From: an uncultured Alphaproteobacteria bacterium | GTDB lineage: Bacteria; Pseudomonadota; Alphaproteobacteria; Paracaedibacterales; CAIULA01 | Direction of reading: 5' to 3' | DNA length: 64,000 nt | Assembly (NCBI GenBank): GCA_903899945.1 | Contig: CAIULA010000008.1 | Coordinates: forward strand, 62,001-126,000 | Shown here: piece by piece, positions 29,429 to 37,626 of the stretch | Position numbering within the stretch: position 1 is the stretch's first letter | Layout of the letters: every line of letters starts with the position of its first letter | Notes under the pieces: generated by a model | The model's database searches: none | What the model saw: only the letters and a program-made list of their open reading frames with translations | What the model was told of the DNA's origin: nothing | Made by a program: the position numbers and the translations under genes

Positions 29429-29719
29429 ATGGGAATGCCAGCAGCAAGAATTAGCGATATGCATGTTTGTCCGATGGTAACAGGCGTTGTTCCACATGTG
29501 GGTGGTCCCATTATGCCGCCAGGCGCTATAACGGTTTTGATCTGTTCGCTGCCGGCTGCAAGAGTAGGGGATATGGAGGTTTGTGTTGGCCCGACTGATT
29601 CTATCGTGTTAGGGAGTATGACTGTTTTAATTGATAAAATGCCAGCCGCAAGGCTAGGAGATATGTCTGCCCATGGAGGGTCAATTGTTGCTGGTGCGCC
29701 GACGGTATTGGTGGGATGA
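29429..29719 (+). CDS. PAAR-domain spike tip protein
   Basis: PAAR proteins sharpen the VgrG spike and carry effectors. The 96-residue protein is a bare PAAR domain with the repeated signature PAARISDMHVCP, PAARVGDMEVCVG and PAARLGDMSAHGG, and the metal-binding His and Cys positions. No C-terminal toxin is fused. It is the last gene of the plus-strand T6SS group and points toward the convergent papain-like gene. Confidence 0.93.
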   Translation: MGMPAARISDMHVCPMVTGVVPHVGGPIMPPGAITVLICSLPAARVGDMEVCVGPTDSIVLGSMTVLIDKMPAARLGDMSAHGGSIVAGAPTVLVG

Positions 29720-29743
29720 GGGTTAAACAAAACAATAAGAAAA

Positions 29744-30265
29744 TCAGTATCTATCGGATGATTCAATTAGGGGGGTATGACTGAATTTCTTGTATCTTCT
29801 CACAATTAAACCGTATTCAGTCTCCAATTGAACAGCTCCTAGCGTTAATTTAACGAGAGGCCCTGTCCCTAGTTTGCTATACCATGCGTACTGCTGGGTT
29901 GTATCATGAGGTGCATATACCATCCACATTGCAGCGTGGCCAGCAAATCCAATATCACTAAGTGCTTTATAAAGCACCAGCTGTGGTCCTTCGGGAGGTA
30001 GCAACACAGGAAGCCAGCCATGGTCGGCAAACATGGCATCAAACGCGTCTTCGTTAGCAGAAGCACCACCACTTGGAAGTAGATGCCCTGTGTTGAGACC
30101 AGTAGCGGCGAATCCAAAGCAGTTGGATTCTTCGTTGGCGCGGTCAATCTCGACCATCTTATTAGCTTTTAGCTCTTCTATAACCCAGAGGTTAGATGTA
30201 TCTTTCGCCCATTTCATTGTTTCTTCGGTTACACTAGGACTGCCTGTAGGTGCTATGAACGACAT
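29744..30265 (-). CDS. Candidate papain-like cysteine peptidase, possible T6SS effector
   Basis: The 173-residue protein has no signal peptide. It shows C49 in ESNCFGFAATG, then H110 in FAGHAAMW, then a WYSKLGTGPLV stretch. This Cys-His order and the SKLG segment resemble small papain-like (NlpC/P60-type, DUF7689-like) proteins. Its gene lies 25 bases from the PAAR gene, convergently, a common place for T6SS cargo. No obvious immunity gene follows, the next gene being an acetyltransferase. Function as an effector is inferred. It could instead be an unrelated resident protein. Confidence 0.5.
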   Translation of the reverse strand: MSFIAPTGSPSVTEETMKWAKDTSNLWVIEELKANKMVEIDRANEESNCFGFAATGLNTGHLLPSGGASANEDAFDAMFADHGWLPVLLPPEGPQLVLYKALSDIGFAGHAAMWMVYAPHDTTQQYAWYSKLGTGPLVKLTLGAVQLETEYGLIVRRYKKFSHTPLIESSDRY

Positions 30266-30286
30266 ATTTTTATCCTTTCTATAGCT

Positions 30287-30940
30287 TCATCCTAGAAAAT
30301 TCATGTTCGTAATTTTACCACCGAACCACCACTGCCAATCCATCACATATTCCATATGATCTATGTAATGACCATTAATGAGTTCATTGTTTTGAATGAT
30401 TTTTTCGGCTTTAAACCCCAGTCTTTGCGGGATGGATCGGCTTTTTTTATTTTCAACGCCGCACTCAATCATAATGCGCTTTAATCCAAAATGCCCGAAA
30501 GCAATCGATATCATCATTCGACAGGCTTTGGTTATCAGGCCTTTGCCTTGATAGCTTTCAGCAATCCAGTAACCTATCTTGCAAGTCTGAGCGTCTTGAT
30601 CAATAAGCAGTAGAGAAATGGCACCGATTATCTTGGAATGATGAAATAGGCCAAGCCTTAAAGATTTATGCGACAGATTTTCTTGAATAGAACCCTGAAT
30701 AAATTGCAAAGCTTGCTGTTGATTGATGAGAGAATCAATCCAGGGCAACCAGTTTCTTAAGTATAGTCTGTTGGTATCAATCAGGTTAAAAAAGTCGGTT
30801 GCATATTCAAGTTTGAGGTTTCCTAAATAAAATTCCTTTTCTATAGTCATAGGGAACAATAGCCTATCGGATTCTCTTTGATTTTCTCTCAGATGCAAAG
30901 AAAAATCCTGAACATTTTTAACATTTAATGTTTTTGCCAT
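30287..30940 (-). CDS. GNAT acetyltransferase, RimL/RimJ type
   Basis: The 217-residue protein has the GNAT acetyl-CoA site IAESYQGKGLITKACR and the RimL-like patterns LRNWLPWIDS and GFKAEKIIQNNELING. Such enzymes acetylate protein N-termini or small amines. The substrate cannot be told. The ribosome-binding site is AAAGG directly before the ATG. It lies upstream of the papain-like gene on the same strand, 21 bases apart, so the two may be cotranscribed. Confidence 0.8.
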   Translation of the reverse strand: MAKTLNVKNVQDFSLHLRENQRESDRLLFPMTIEKEFYLGNLKLEYATDFFNLIDTNRLYLRNWLPWIDSLINQQQALQFIQGSIQENLSHKSLRLGLFHHSKIIGAISLLLIDQDAQTCKIGYWIAESYQGKGLITKACRMMISIAFGHFGLKRIMIECGVENKKSRSIPQRLGFKAEKIIQNNELINGHYIDHMEYVMDWQWWFGGKITNMNFLG

Positions 30941-31066
30941 TACCTTTCCACCACAATTTATAGAAGGGAATAAACCCGTTAATGCAGCTGGTGTACTTTA
31001 GATATGGGCATGAAACAATAAGAAAAATTTTTAAACGTGCGCTTCTATGCTAACTAAAGAATGAAA

Positions 31067-31888
31067 TCACTCTAAAACCACAACTTCGCCTTGTTTTGCA
31101 ATAAAGGCCCCATCCCACTCTTGAGTAGCCAACGCTTCGACTATTTCCATTTTATCATCCGTATTAGATGGATCATGATGGAAAATAGCCAGTTTTTTTA
31201 CATTGGCTTTTTTAGCCAAGCGAATTCCTTCTTGCCAGGTGGAATGGCCCCACCCTTTATAAGTACTGAAGTTTTCATCGTTGTAACTGGAATCGTAAAT
31301 GACAAGATCACTGTTTTGAATAAGGGCCAAGACTGAAGGATCAAGCTGTCCTGGAAAATGTTCAGTGTCCGTTATATAACAAACCGAATTTCCTTTATAG
31401 TTCAAACGATAACCGATTGCGCCATTGGGATGGTTCAAAGGGCATGTATCAATTTTAACATTCGAAAAAAGTTCTAAGGTTTCTCCTGCCTTAAAATCAC
31501 GGCAGTGGATGTTGGCCGGAAAATCAATAAACTGTATCGGGAAAAGCGGCGGTGTAAAGGTATTGCTTAAAAAATGATGAATCCCTCCATAGGGTGCAAC
31601 AGAACCTGCTAAAATATGTACCGTCATGTTTTTTCTCCACACAGGGGCGAAAAAAGGCAGTCCCATGATGTGGTCAAGGTGCACATGAGAAAAAAGCAGA
31701 AATACTTCTTTATGAGGGTTATTAAGTGCCAAAAGACTTGCATCGCAAATACCAGAGCCTGAATCCAGAATAATTAACCGATCATCCAATTCAATCCCGA
31801 TGCAACTTGTGTGGCCACCATAACGAATATGATTTGGACCTGCACAAGGAGTGCTGCCCCGTACACCAAAGAAAGTAATTTTTATCAT
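31067..31888 (-). CDS. MBL-fold metallohydrolase (phosphodiesterase-like)
   Basis: The 273-residue protein begins MIKITFFGVRGSTPCAG and has the metallo-beta-lactamase metal motif HVHLDH at 68-73. Further ligands lie in CPLNHPNGAIGYR, YITDTEH and the final IFHHDPSN. The pattern matches the RNase Z/PhnP/cyclic-phosphodiesterase branch rather than beta-lactamases. The exact substrate is unknown. It is a single-gene unit with no clear ribosome-binding site. Confidence 0.8.
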   Translation of the reverse strand: MIKITFFGVRGSTPCAGPNHIRYGGHTSCIGIELDDRLIILDSGSGICDASLLALNNPHKEVFLLFSHVHLDHIMGLPFFAPVWRKNMTVHILAGSVAPYGGIHHFLSNTFTPPLFPIQFIDFPANIHCRDFKAGETLELFSNVKIDTCPLNHPNGAIGYRLNYKGNSVCYITDTEHFPGQLDPSVLALIQNSDLVIYDSSYNDENFSTYKGWGHSTWQEGIRLAKKANVKKLAIFHHDPSNTDDKMEIVEALATQEWDGAFIAKQGEVVVLE

Positions 31889-32012
31889 GACGTTAGTTCG
31901 TCTGTTTAAGGCTTTCCCTTATCATAGCAATATACCCTTTGTGAATGAAAGTTGGATCTGAATTATTTATGAATTGCCTCATAAAATGTGGGCGGGAAAT
32001 TTAGGCTAACAT

Positions 32013-32981
32013 TCAACATTTTACAACAACCTGGTCAATCGAACCAAATATTGACTGGCCTTTAGCATCCAGCATTTCGATTTTCACCTGATCGCCAAAT
32101 TTTAAAAACGGGGTAGTGGCTGTGCCTGTTTCAATGATTTCTAGCATGCGTTTTTCAGCAAGGCACGATGATCCGACGCTTTTATCCTTATTGGAAATGG
32201 TGCCAGATCCTATAATAGTGCCGGCTGACAATACGCGCGTTTTGGCAGCATGGGCAATTAATTGAGCAAAGTTAAAGGTCATGTCAACGCCGGCGTTGGG
32301 ACAGCCAAATTCACGGCCATTTACATAAGTATAAAGGGGTAGGTGAACCTTGCAGTCTGCCCATTCGATTTCATCAGGCGTTACGGCAACGGGCGAAAAG
32401 CTGGTGGCTGGTTTTCCATGAATAAAACCAAATCCTTTGGCAAGTTCACCTGGTATTAAGCCCCTTAGGGAAACATCATTGACCAGCATCAGCAGTTTTA
32501 TATGCGGAATTGCTTGATCCGTGCTAATGCCCATAGGGACATCATCTGTTATGATGGCGATTTCAGATTCAAAATCAATACCATAGCTTTCATCTGCGGC
32601 TAAAATAGGATCACACGGGCCAGCAAAGGCATCAGATCCACCTTGATACATCAAAGGGTCTGTCCAAAAACTAATCGGCATTTCAGCGCCGCGGGCTTTT
32701 CGAACCAGTTCCACATGATTCACATACGCGCTGCCATCCAGCCATTGATAAGCGCGGGGCAGGGGCGAATGAGCTTTGGTTGGATCAAAAGGTTCCCCTT
32801 TATCTATTTGCTGATTAAGGGCACCATAGATACTTTTTAAAGTGGGCTCAGAAGCTTCCCACGTCTCAATTGCCTGTTGTAATGTGTGAATCGACGGCAC
32901 CTCTATACACCGTGTTAAATCGCGGCTAACAACGACCAAAACTCCATTTTTCTTGTTATTTTTAAGGCTTGCTAGTTTCAT
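32013..32981 (-). CDS. Fumarylacetoacetate hydrolase family protein
   Basis: The 322-residue protein has the FAH fold: the acidic metal site DFESEIAIITDD, LMLVNDVSLRGL, GFGFIHGKPATSFSP and GTIIGSGTIS. It is encoded next to homogentisate dioxygenase, overlapping hmgA by four bases (ATGA). The likely role is therefore hydrolysis of fumarylacetoacetate at the end of tyrosine breakdown. The ATG at 32981 was chosen for this overlap and because the upstream extension lies wholly inside hmgA. Confidence 0.85.
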   Translation of the reverse strand: MKLASLKNNKKNGVLVVVSRDLTRCIEVPSIHTLQQAIETWEASEPTLKSIYGALNQQIDKGEPFDPTKAHSPLPRAYQWLDGSAYVNHVELVRKARGAEMPISFWTDPLMYQGGSDAFAGPCDPILAADESYGIDFESEIAIITDDVPMGISTDQAIPHIKLLMLVNDVSLRGLIPGELAKGFGFIHGKPATSFSPVAVTPDEIEWADCKVHLPLYTYVNGREFGCPNAGVDMTFNFAQLIAHAAKTRVLSAGTIIGSGTISNKDKSVGSSCLAEKRMLEIIETGTATTPFLKFGDQVKIEMLDAKGQSIFGSIDQVVVKC

Positions 32982-34132
32982 GGGTTCGTAATTCCTTTCC
33001 AAGAATGAATATATTCCTTCCACTCTACATTTTCTGGAAGGTCTGGGACATTAAGAGGATCACGCGTGTCAATCATCACGGCAACTTCGTCGGTTTCACG
33101 GCGTTCAGCTTTTGCACCAATGGCAAAGGCGCCGGGGTGCGGACCATGGGTAAAGCCACAAGGATGCAAAGTTGTCATGCCAGGGTGAATGTTATCGCGG
33201 CTGAAAAATTGCCCTTGATGATAGAAAATGAATTCATCATAATCCTCATTATTATGATAAAAGGGTACCTTAAGAGCGCCTGGGTCAGTTTCAATTGGCC
33301 TTGGGCAAAAGGTGCAAACCACAAACCGGTTGGCAACAAATGTCGTATGGGCCGAGGGCGGTAAATGAAAACGGTGGCTCATCAACGGCCTGATATCGCG
33401 CCAGTTAATTCGAACCGGCATCAAATTACCATGCCAACCAAGGGTATCAAGGGGATTAAAGGGGTAAGTTATGCTGGTTAAGGCCTTGCGTCTTTTTACA
33501 ACCACCTGCCATTCATGATCTTTTTCTTGTTGCTGTGTTTTAAAACATTCATTAATGGTTGGTATATCAAGCATACCTGGGTCAAAAATCGCATGAGGCC
33601 CAACAAGACCTTTATCAGGTAATTGATAAGAACTATCTGTTGCCTCGATCATCAAGATCTTCAAAGAATTCAAGGGCTCCAGACGCCACATCGTGCCGCG
33701 GGGCAGCATAATATAATCACCTTCAGTAATTTTTAAGTGACCGTAATCACAAAAAAGATCAGCGCTACCGGCATGAATAAATAAAAGCTGATCACCGTCA
33801 GCGTTTCGTGCCAATTTATCCATGGCTTTGCTTAAATTCCACCAACGAATTTCGGTAAAATTATTGGATAAAATAGGGGAAGCTTCCCATGGCAGGGCTG
33901 TTGTATCTTTTAACTTTGTTAAATCAAAAGCTCTTGGTTTCAAAGGGCCGTTCCAATCTGTCCATGCTGTTGGCGCATGTTTGTGAATCATATGAGAAGA
34001 GGGGCCAAAAAAACCTTCTTTTCCCAGTTCTCGTTCATAAACAGGTTTGCCGTCCTCACCTTGTGGAAAATCGGCATGAGCTTGCCTTGAACAAACACCT
34101 TCAATATGGGGTAATTGAATCCATTGTTTCAT
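32978..34132 (-). CDS. hmgA: Homogentisate 1,2-dioxygenase
   Basis: The enzyme opens the ring of homogentisate to maleylacetoacetate, using Fe(II). The 384-residue protein belongs to the shorter bacterial type. It has RWWNLSKAMDKLARNADGDQ, YGHLKITEGDYIMLPRGTMW, LGWHGNLMPVRINWRDI and the metal region DEFIFYHQGQFF and HPCGFTHGPHPGAF. It is paired with the FAH gene. Neither a maleylacetoacetate isomerase nor an HPPD gene is in this window. Confidence 0.88.
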   Translation of the reverse strand: MKQWIQLPHIEGVCSRQAHADFPQGEDGKPVYERELGKEGFFGPSSHMIHKHAPTAWTDWNGPLKPRAFDLTKLKDTTALPWEASPILSNNFTEIRWWNLSKAMDKLARNADGDQLLFIHAGSADLFCDYGHLKITEGDYIMLPRGTMWRLEPLNSLKILMIEATDSSYQLPDKGLVGPHAIFDPGMLDIPTINECFKTQQQEKDHEWQVVVKRRKALTSITYPFNPLDTLGWHGNLMPVRINWRDIRPLMSHRFHLPPSAHTTFVANRFVVCTFCPRPIETDPGALKVPFYHNNEDYDEFIFYHQGQFFSRDNIHPGMTTLHPCGFTHGPHPGAFAIGAKAERRETDEVAVMIDTRDPLNVPDLPENVEWKEYIHSWKGITNP

Positions 34133-34322
34133 TTAGATCTTGATATCCTATTTGAATAGATTGAAGACAGTATAAGCTAGCTTTTAAGAAAAACAAACCT
34201 ATCGAAGATAATAAAATATTCTTATTTACAGATCGTTGTAATAAGAGTAATAGATGGGGTGCAAAGACAAACAGTTTGAGTGTGGTGCTATTTTAACTCC
34301 ATTTAAAAAAGGAGAGGTTGCC

Positions 34323-34595
34323 ATGTCAAAGATTCTTAATTTCCCTAAAGTTGTTGCCTACGTCATTAGAGACGTTTTTCACTTTGAGGACTCTAAAATC
34401 GTTCATATTAGTGACTATCAAAAAGATCATAAAACAGTGGATTATGATAATGAGCATCTTGCCGGTTCCCCCAAAAAGCCACCTTCTCAAGTTATCGACG
34501 ACGACGACGACGATTCGTTTGAAGAAGAGGATTATATTGATAAACGGAGCAGTGCTGACAAAGCGATTTATTTTAGCAGTTTCATATCTTTTTAA
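34323..34595 (+). CDS. Small acidic protein of unknown function
   Basis: The 90-residue protein begins MSKILNFPKVVAYVIRDVF behind AAAGGAGAGG, so the start is well supported; an upstream in-frame ATG at 34254 has no such site. The middle carries six consecutive Asp and then EEED, preceded by a Pro/Lys patch. No signal peptide or known domain is visible. It is the first of three small plus-strand genes in this stretch. Confidence 0.6.
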   Translation: MSKILNFPKVVAYVIRDVFHFEDSKIVHISDYQKDHKTVDYDNEHLAGSPKKPPSQVIDDDDDDSFEEEDYIDKRSSADKAIYFSSFISF

Positions 34596-34766
34596 GTCTG
34601 GCTGAGAAGGGAGAAAAAAGGTATGAAGGATCTCCGATACATAGCGTGTTGTTTTCCTATGTTAAGAAAAAAGAAAATATGATTAAAATTCTAATTGGAT
34701 TAGTTGAAATTTTGTAGTATACGCTAAGATGCAAACTTTGGATAACTTTATACGGGAGTAAATATT

Positions 34767-34895
34767 ATGAAAACAAATCATCCGATATGCAAACTTATTG
34801 AGAGACATCCTTACTTAGATACGCATCCAAAGAGTTCTCATCCGAAGGCTTTTCATCCAAAGGATGGACACCCGATTTTGTGTCTACATCCCTAG
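34767..34895 (+). CDS. His-Pro-rich 42-residue peptide
   Basis: This short ORF follows a GGGAG ribosome-binding site. It encodes 42 residues with seven His-Pro dipeptides spread from residue 5 to 42, for example DTHPKSSHPKAFHPKDGHP, and two cysteines. Such regularity is unlikely by chance and suggests selection on the peptide, perhaps for metal binding. No family is recognised. Confidence 0.5.
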   Translation: MKTNHPICKLIERHPYLDTHPKSSHPKAFHPKDGHPILCLHP

Positions 34896-34965
34896 ATGTC
34901 AATAGACGGTTAGATGAGGGTTGTAATAACATAATGGCTTAACAATCTTAGCTGGAGGGTTGGTC

Positions 34966-35373
34966 ATGGTTACAATACGAAAAAAAAGTGTTGCGCAAAG
35001 AAAAGTGATAATCAGAAAAGATATAAATAGCCTTGAAAAGCGACCTCGGGTAAATGCCAGAGGATTCGCTTCCATGTCCCGCGATAAAGTTGTTGCAATT
35101 GCCAGGAAAGGCGGTCTGGCCAGAGCTGAGCAGCTTGGGCATAGTGGTTATGTCGAACTTGGCCACAAAGGCGGCGAAGCCAGGGCTGGACAGCTTGGGC
35201 ATGATGGTTATGTGGCAATGGGTCGAAAAGGTGGTATGGTGAGAGCCGAGCAGCTTGGGCATGATGGTTATGTTGAACTTGGCCACAAGGGCGGCGAAGC
35301 ACGTTCTGGTCAGTTGGGCCACCATGGTTACGTTGAAATGGGTCGGAAATCTCGTAAGTCTAGTGTGACCTGA
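34966..35373 (+). CDS. KGG-repeat stress-type protein (YciG-like motif)
   Basis: The 135-residue protein has a basic N-terminus of about 45 residues and then four 20-residue repeats of the form RKGGLARAEQLGHSGYVELG, alternating between two variants. KGG motifs of this type mark small hydrophilic stress proteins such as YciG, whose role is not well known. GGAGG seven bases before the ATG at 34966 sets the start. The protein is very basic and lacks a signal peptide. Confidence 0.75.
   Translation: MVTIRKKSVAQRKVIIRKDINSLEKRPRVNARGFASMSRDKVVAIARKGGLARAEQLGHSGYVELGHKGGEARAGQLGHDGYVAMGRKGGMVRAEQLGHDGYVELGHKGGEARSGQLGHHGYVEMGRKSRKSSVT
35104..35343 (+). repeat. Four 60-bp tandem repeats inside the KGG gene
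   Basis: The coding repeat is 60 bp. Units 1 and 3 (RKGG..RAEQLGH) and units 2 and 4 (HKGGEAR..QLGH) are more alike, so the array grew by doubling of a 120-bp block. The shared core is CAGCTTGGGCATGATGG. Confidence 0.85.
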
Positions 35374-35544
35374 TTATCTAGGGTAAGGAACCACTTTTTG
35401 GTCTTGGCCATAAAAGCGACTATGAAGTGACGTTAAAATATGCAGCAAAGATAAGAGGCTCATCTACTGGGCGCGGCGTTGGGTTATAAGCTGTGATAGA
35501 GAAAAGAGAGTAGGTGTGCGCTTATTTCCGTCAAAGTCTGTCTA

Positions 35545-35958
35545 TTAAGCGTAGAATTCAAAGTTTGACCGTGCGTCCTTTTTCTTGCGGTCTAGTCGGC
35601 TTTGTCAGTTCCCTGCATGGCTTTCGGGTTTATAGCCATTAGGGTCTAAAAAATGCAGAGGGTCACCCTCTGATTGGTTGTTTTTCCAGATGGTGGCCTT
35701 TACTTTTCGAAGACAATTTAGTGGTTCCTTGAAGTATTCGCTATCAATTGAAAAAGTGTAATGTGCGTAGCATGCAGAAGTGGATGAACGTCCCTCATCT
35801 TTTTTTAAGCAAAATCACAAATCTCCCGCTAAAAAATATGCACCATCAGGCCATTTGTACAAAGGGTTGAATCCCAAAACTTCTTCATAAAACTGAAGGG
35901 ATTTTTCAAGATCGTTTACGGCGAGGATGATGTGGTTTAATCCTGTAATCGTTTTCAT
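35545..35958 (-). pseudogene. FosA-like (VOC family) gene with two in-frame TGA stops
   Basis: The frame from the ATG at 35958 to the TAA at 35545 has 137 codons, the length of FosA. It reads GLNHIILAVNDLEKSLQFYE at the start and then DLEKSLQFYEEVLGF, YAHYTFSID, IWKNNQSEGD and HFLDPNGY. The metal ligands H9, H66 and E112 have the same spacing as in FosA (H7, H64, E110). TGA interrupts codon 48, where FosA-type proteins have Trp (LWLCL), and codon 118 near the end. With no frameshift, decay looks recent. The intact form would be a fosfomycin-type glutathione or thiol transferase. Confidence 0.85.
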
Positions 35959-36108
35959 TTCCTGCTTAGTTTGGATATCAATTTTCCAACTTTTTCAACG
36001 ATAATATCAATTCTTGTGTTTTGTTTAATTAATTAATTTAGATCTCTATAAAAGAATCAAAAAGTTTGCTACTGTTAAGTAATCATAAATTTTAGGGAAT
36101 TTTCTGAG

Positions 36109-37626
36109 TTGACTGAGAAACGTCTCGTTTTGTGTATTCTTGATGGTTGGGGCGTAAGGGATAATCCTAAAGATAATGGCCTGGCTAGTGCTAAATCTTG
36201 GGATCGTATGCTTAAAACGTACCCTTGGACCAAAATCCAAGCTTCTGAAGCCTATGTTGGTCTGCCAAAGGGTCAAATGGGAAACTCAGAAGTCGGACAT
36301 ATGTCAATTGGCCTTGGCCGTATTGTTACACAAGATTTGCCAAGAATTGATCAGGCCATTTCAGATGGTTCCTTAAAAAACAATCCAAAAATTAACTCTT
36401 TGATTCAAACTCTTAAACAAAGGAATTCCGCTTGTAATCTGCTAGGTCTTTTATCACCGGGTGGGGTTCATTCACATCAAGATCACATCGTTGCGGCGGC
36501 AAATATGCTTGTAGATGAAGAAATTCGCGTTAATATTCACGCATTTCTAGATGGCAGAGATACACCTCCACAAAGTGCATTAAAATATATTAATGATTTT
36601 CAATCAAAATTAAAGAGTGGTGCTCAAATTGTAAGCTTAGGGGGGCGCTATTTTGCAATGGATCGTGATAAACGTTGGGATAGAACAGCTCTTGCATACG
36701 AAGCAATGGTGTTTGGAAAATCAGATATGGTTTTTGATAACGCGAGTCAAGCCATTGAATATTTTTACAAAAACAATGTGACGGACGAATTTATTCCGCC
36801 CTTGACCCTTGGGAAATATCCTGGGATGAAAGATGGAGAAGGGTTTTGGATGATAAATTTTAGAGCAGACAGGGTCCGTCAAATCTTAAGTGCTTTTTTG
36901 CAAAGAGATTTCGCCGATTTTACCCGTGAGAGAATGGTGAATTTTTCAGCAGTTCTTGGAATGACGGAATATTCTGAAGTTTTATTGCCGCTTATTCCGC
37001 CTGTTTTTGAGAAAATCCCTTCAAATAATGGGCTTGGTGAAATTATTTCGAACGCTGACCAAAAACAGATTCGCATTGCAGAAACAGAAAAATACGCCCA
37101 CGTTACTTTCTTCTTTAATGGAGGGAGAGAAGATCCTTTTAAAGGAGAGTCTAGAATTTTGGTGCCTTCTCCAAAAGTTGCCACATACGATCTTGAGCCA
37201 AAGATGTCAGCCAAGGAAGTTACGAATCATGTTATTGAGGCAATGAAAAAGAAAGATTCTCAATTAATCGTCGTGAATTATGCAAATACCGACATGGTGG
37301 GGCATACAGGCGTTAAAAGTGCAATCGAAGAAGCTGTTCGCTTTGTTGATATCTGCTTGGAGTGTTTGGAAAAAACCGCTTTAGAGACAGGATGGATTTT
37401 AGTTATTACAGCTGATCATGGAAACGTAGAGCTTATGGTTGATTCGGATGGCATTCCCCATACGGCCCATACATGTAACCCCGTACCTTTTATGGTTGTA
37501 AACGGAAATGTCCAAAAATTAAAACAGGAAGGTGCATTATGCGATGTTGCGCCTACTGTTTTGGATCTTCTAGACTATAAGCAACCAAAAGAAATGACAG
37601 GCCATTCTTTAGTGGAGTCTCCATGA
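36109..37626 (+). CDS. gpmI: 2,3-bisphosphoglycerate-independent phosphoglycerate mutase
   Basis: This glycolytic enzyme interconverts 3- and 2-phosphoglycerate with two Mn ions. The 505-residue protein has the alkaline-phosphatase-like metal sites: LCILDGWGVRDN at the start, the phosphoserine S60 in MGNSEVGHMSIG, GRYFAMDRDKRWDR, and the late ITADHGNVE. It starts with TTG at 36109, the first possible start of the conserved N-terminus. It overlaps the EnvC-like gene by four bases (ATGA). Confidence 0.97.
   Translation: MTEKRLVLCILDGWGVRDNPKDNGLASAKSWDRMLKTYPWTKIQASEAYVGLPKGQMGNSEVGHMSIGLGRIVTQDLPRIDQAISDGSLKNNPKINSLIQTLKQRNSACNLLGLLSPGGVHSHQDHIVAAANMLVDEEIRVNIHAFLDGRDTPPQSALKYINDFQSKLKSGAQIVSLGGRYFAMDRDKRWDRTALAYEAMVFGKSDMVFDNASQAIEYFYKNNVTDEFIPPLTLGKYPGMKDGEGFWMINFRADRVRQILSAFLQRDFADFTRERMVNFSAVLGMTEYSEVLLPLIPPVFEKIPSNNGLGEIISNADQKQIRIAETEKYAHVTFFFNGGREDPFKGESRILVPSPKVATYDLEPKMSAKEVTNHVIEAMKKKDSQLIVVNYANTDMVGHTGVKSAIEEAVRFVDICLECLEKTALETGWILVITADHGNVELMVDSDGIPHTAHTCNPVPFMVVNGNVQKLKQEGALCDVAPTVLDLLDYKQPKEMTGHSLVESP

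Noticed and set aside
34948-35325. Minus-strand frames opposite the KGG gene
   Set aside because: They are long only because the repeats avoid stops on both strands; composition is not protein-like and no start signal is seen.
35104-35343. CRISPR-like array
   Set aside because: The 60-bp repeats are coding, contiguous and in one frame; there are no unique spacers.
35545-35958. UGA read as tryptophan or selenocysteine in the FosA-like frame
   Set aside because: gatA, gatB and other intact genes end in TGA, Trp is otherwise encoded by TGG, no SECIS-like hairpin follows, and the second TGA is not at a Trp or Cys position.
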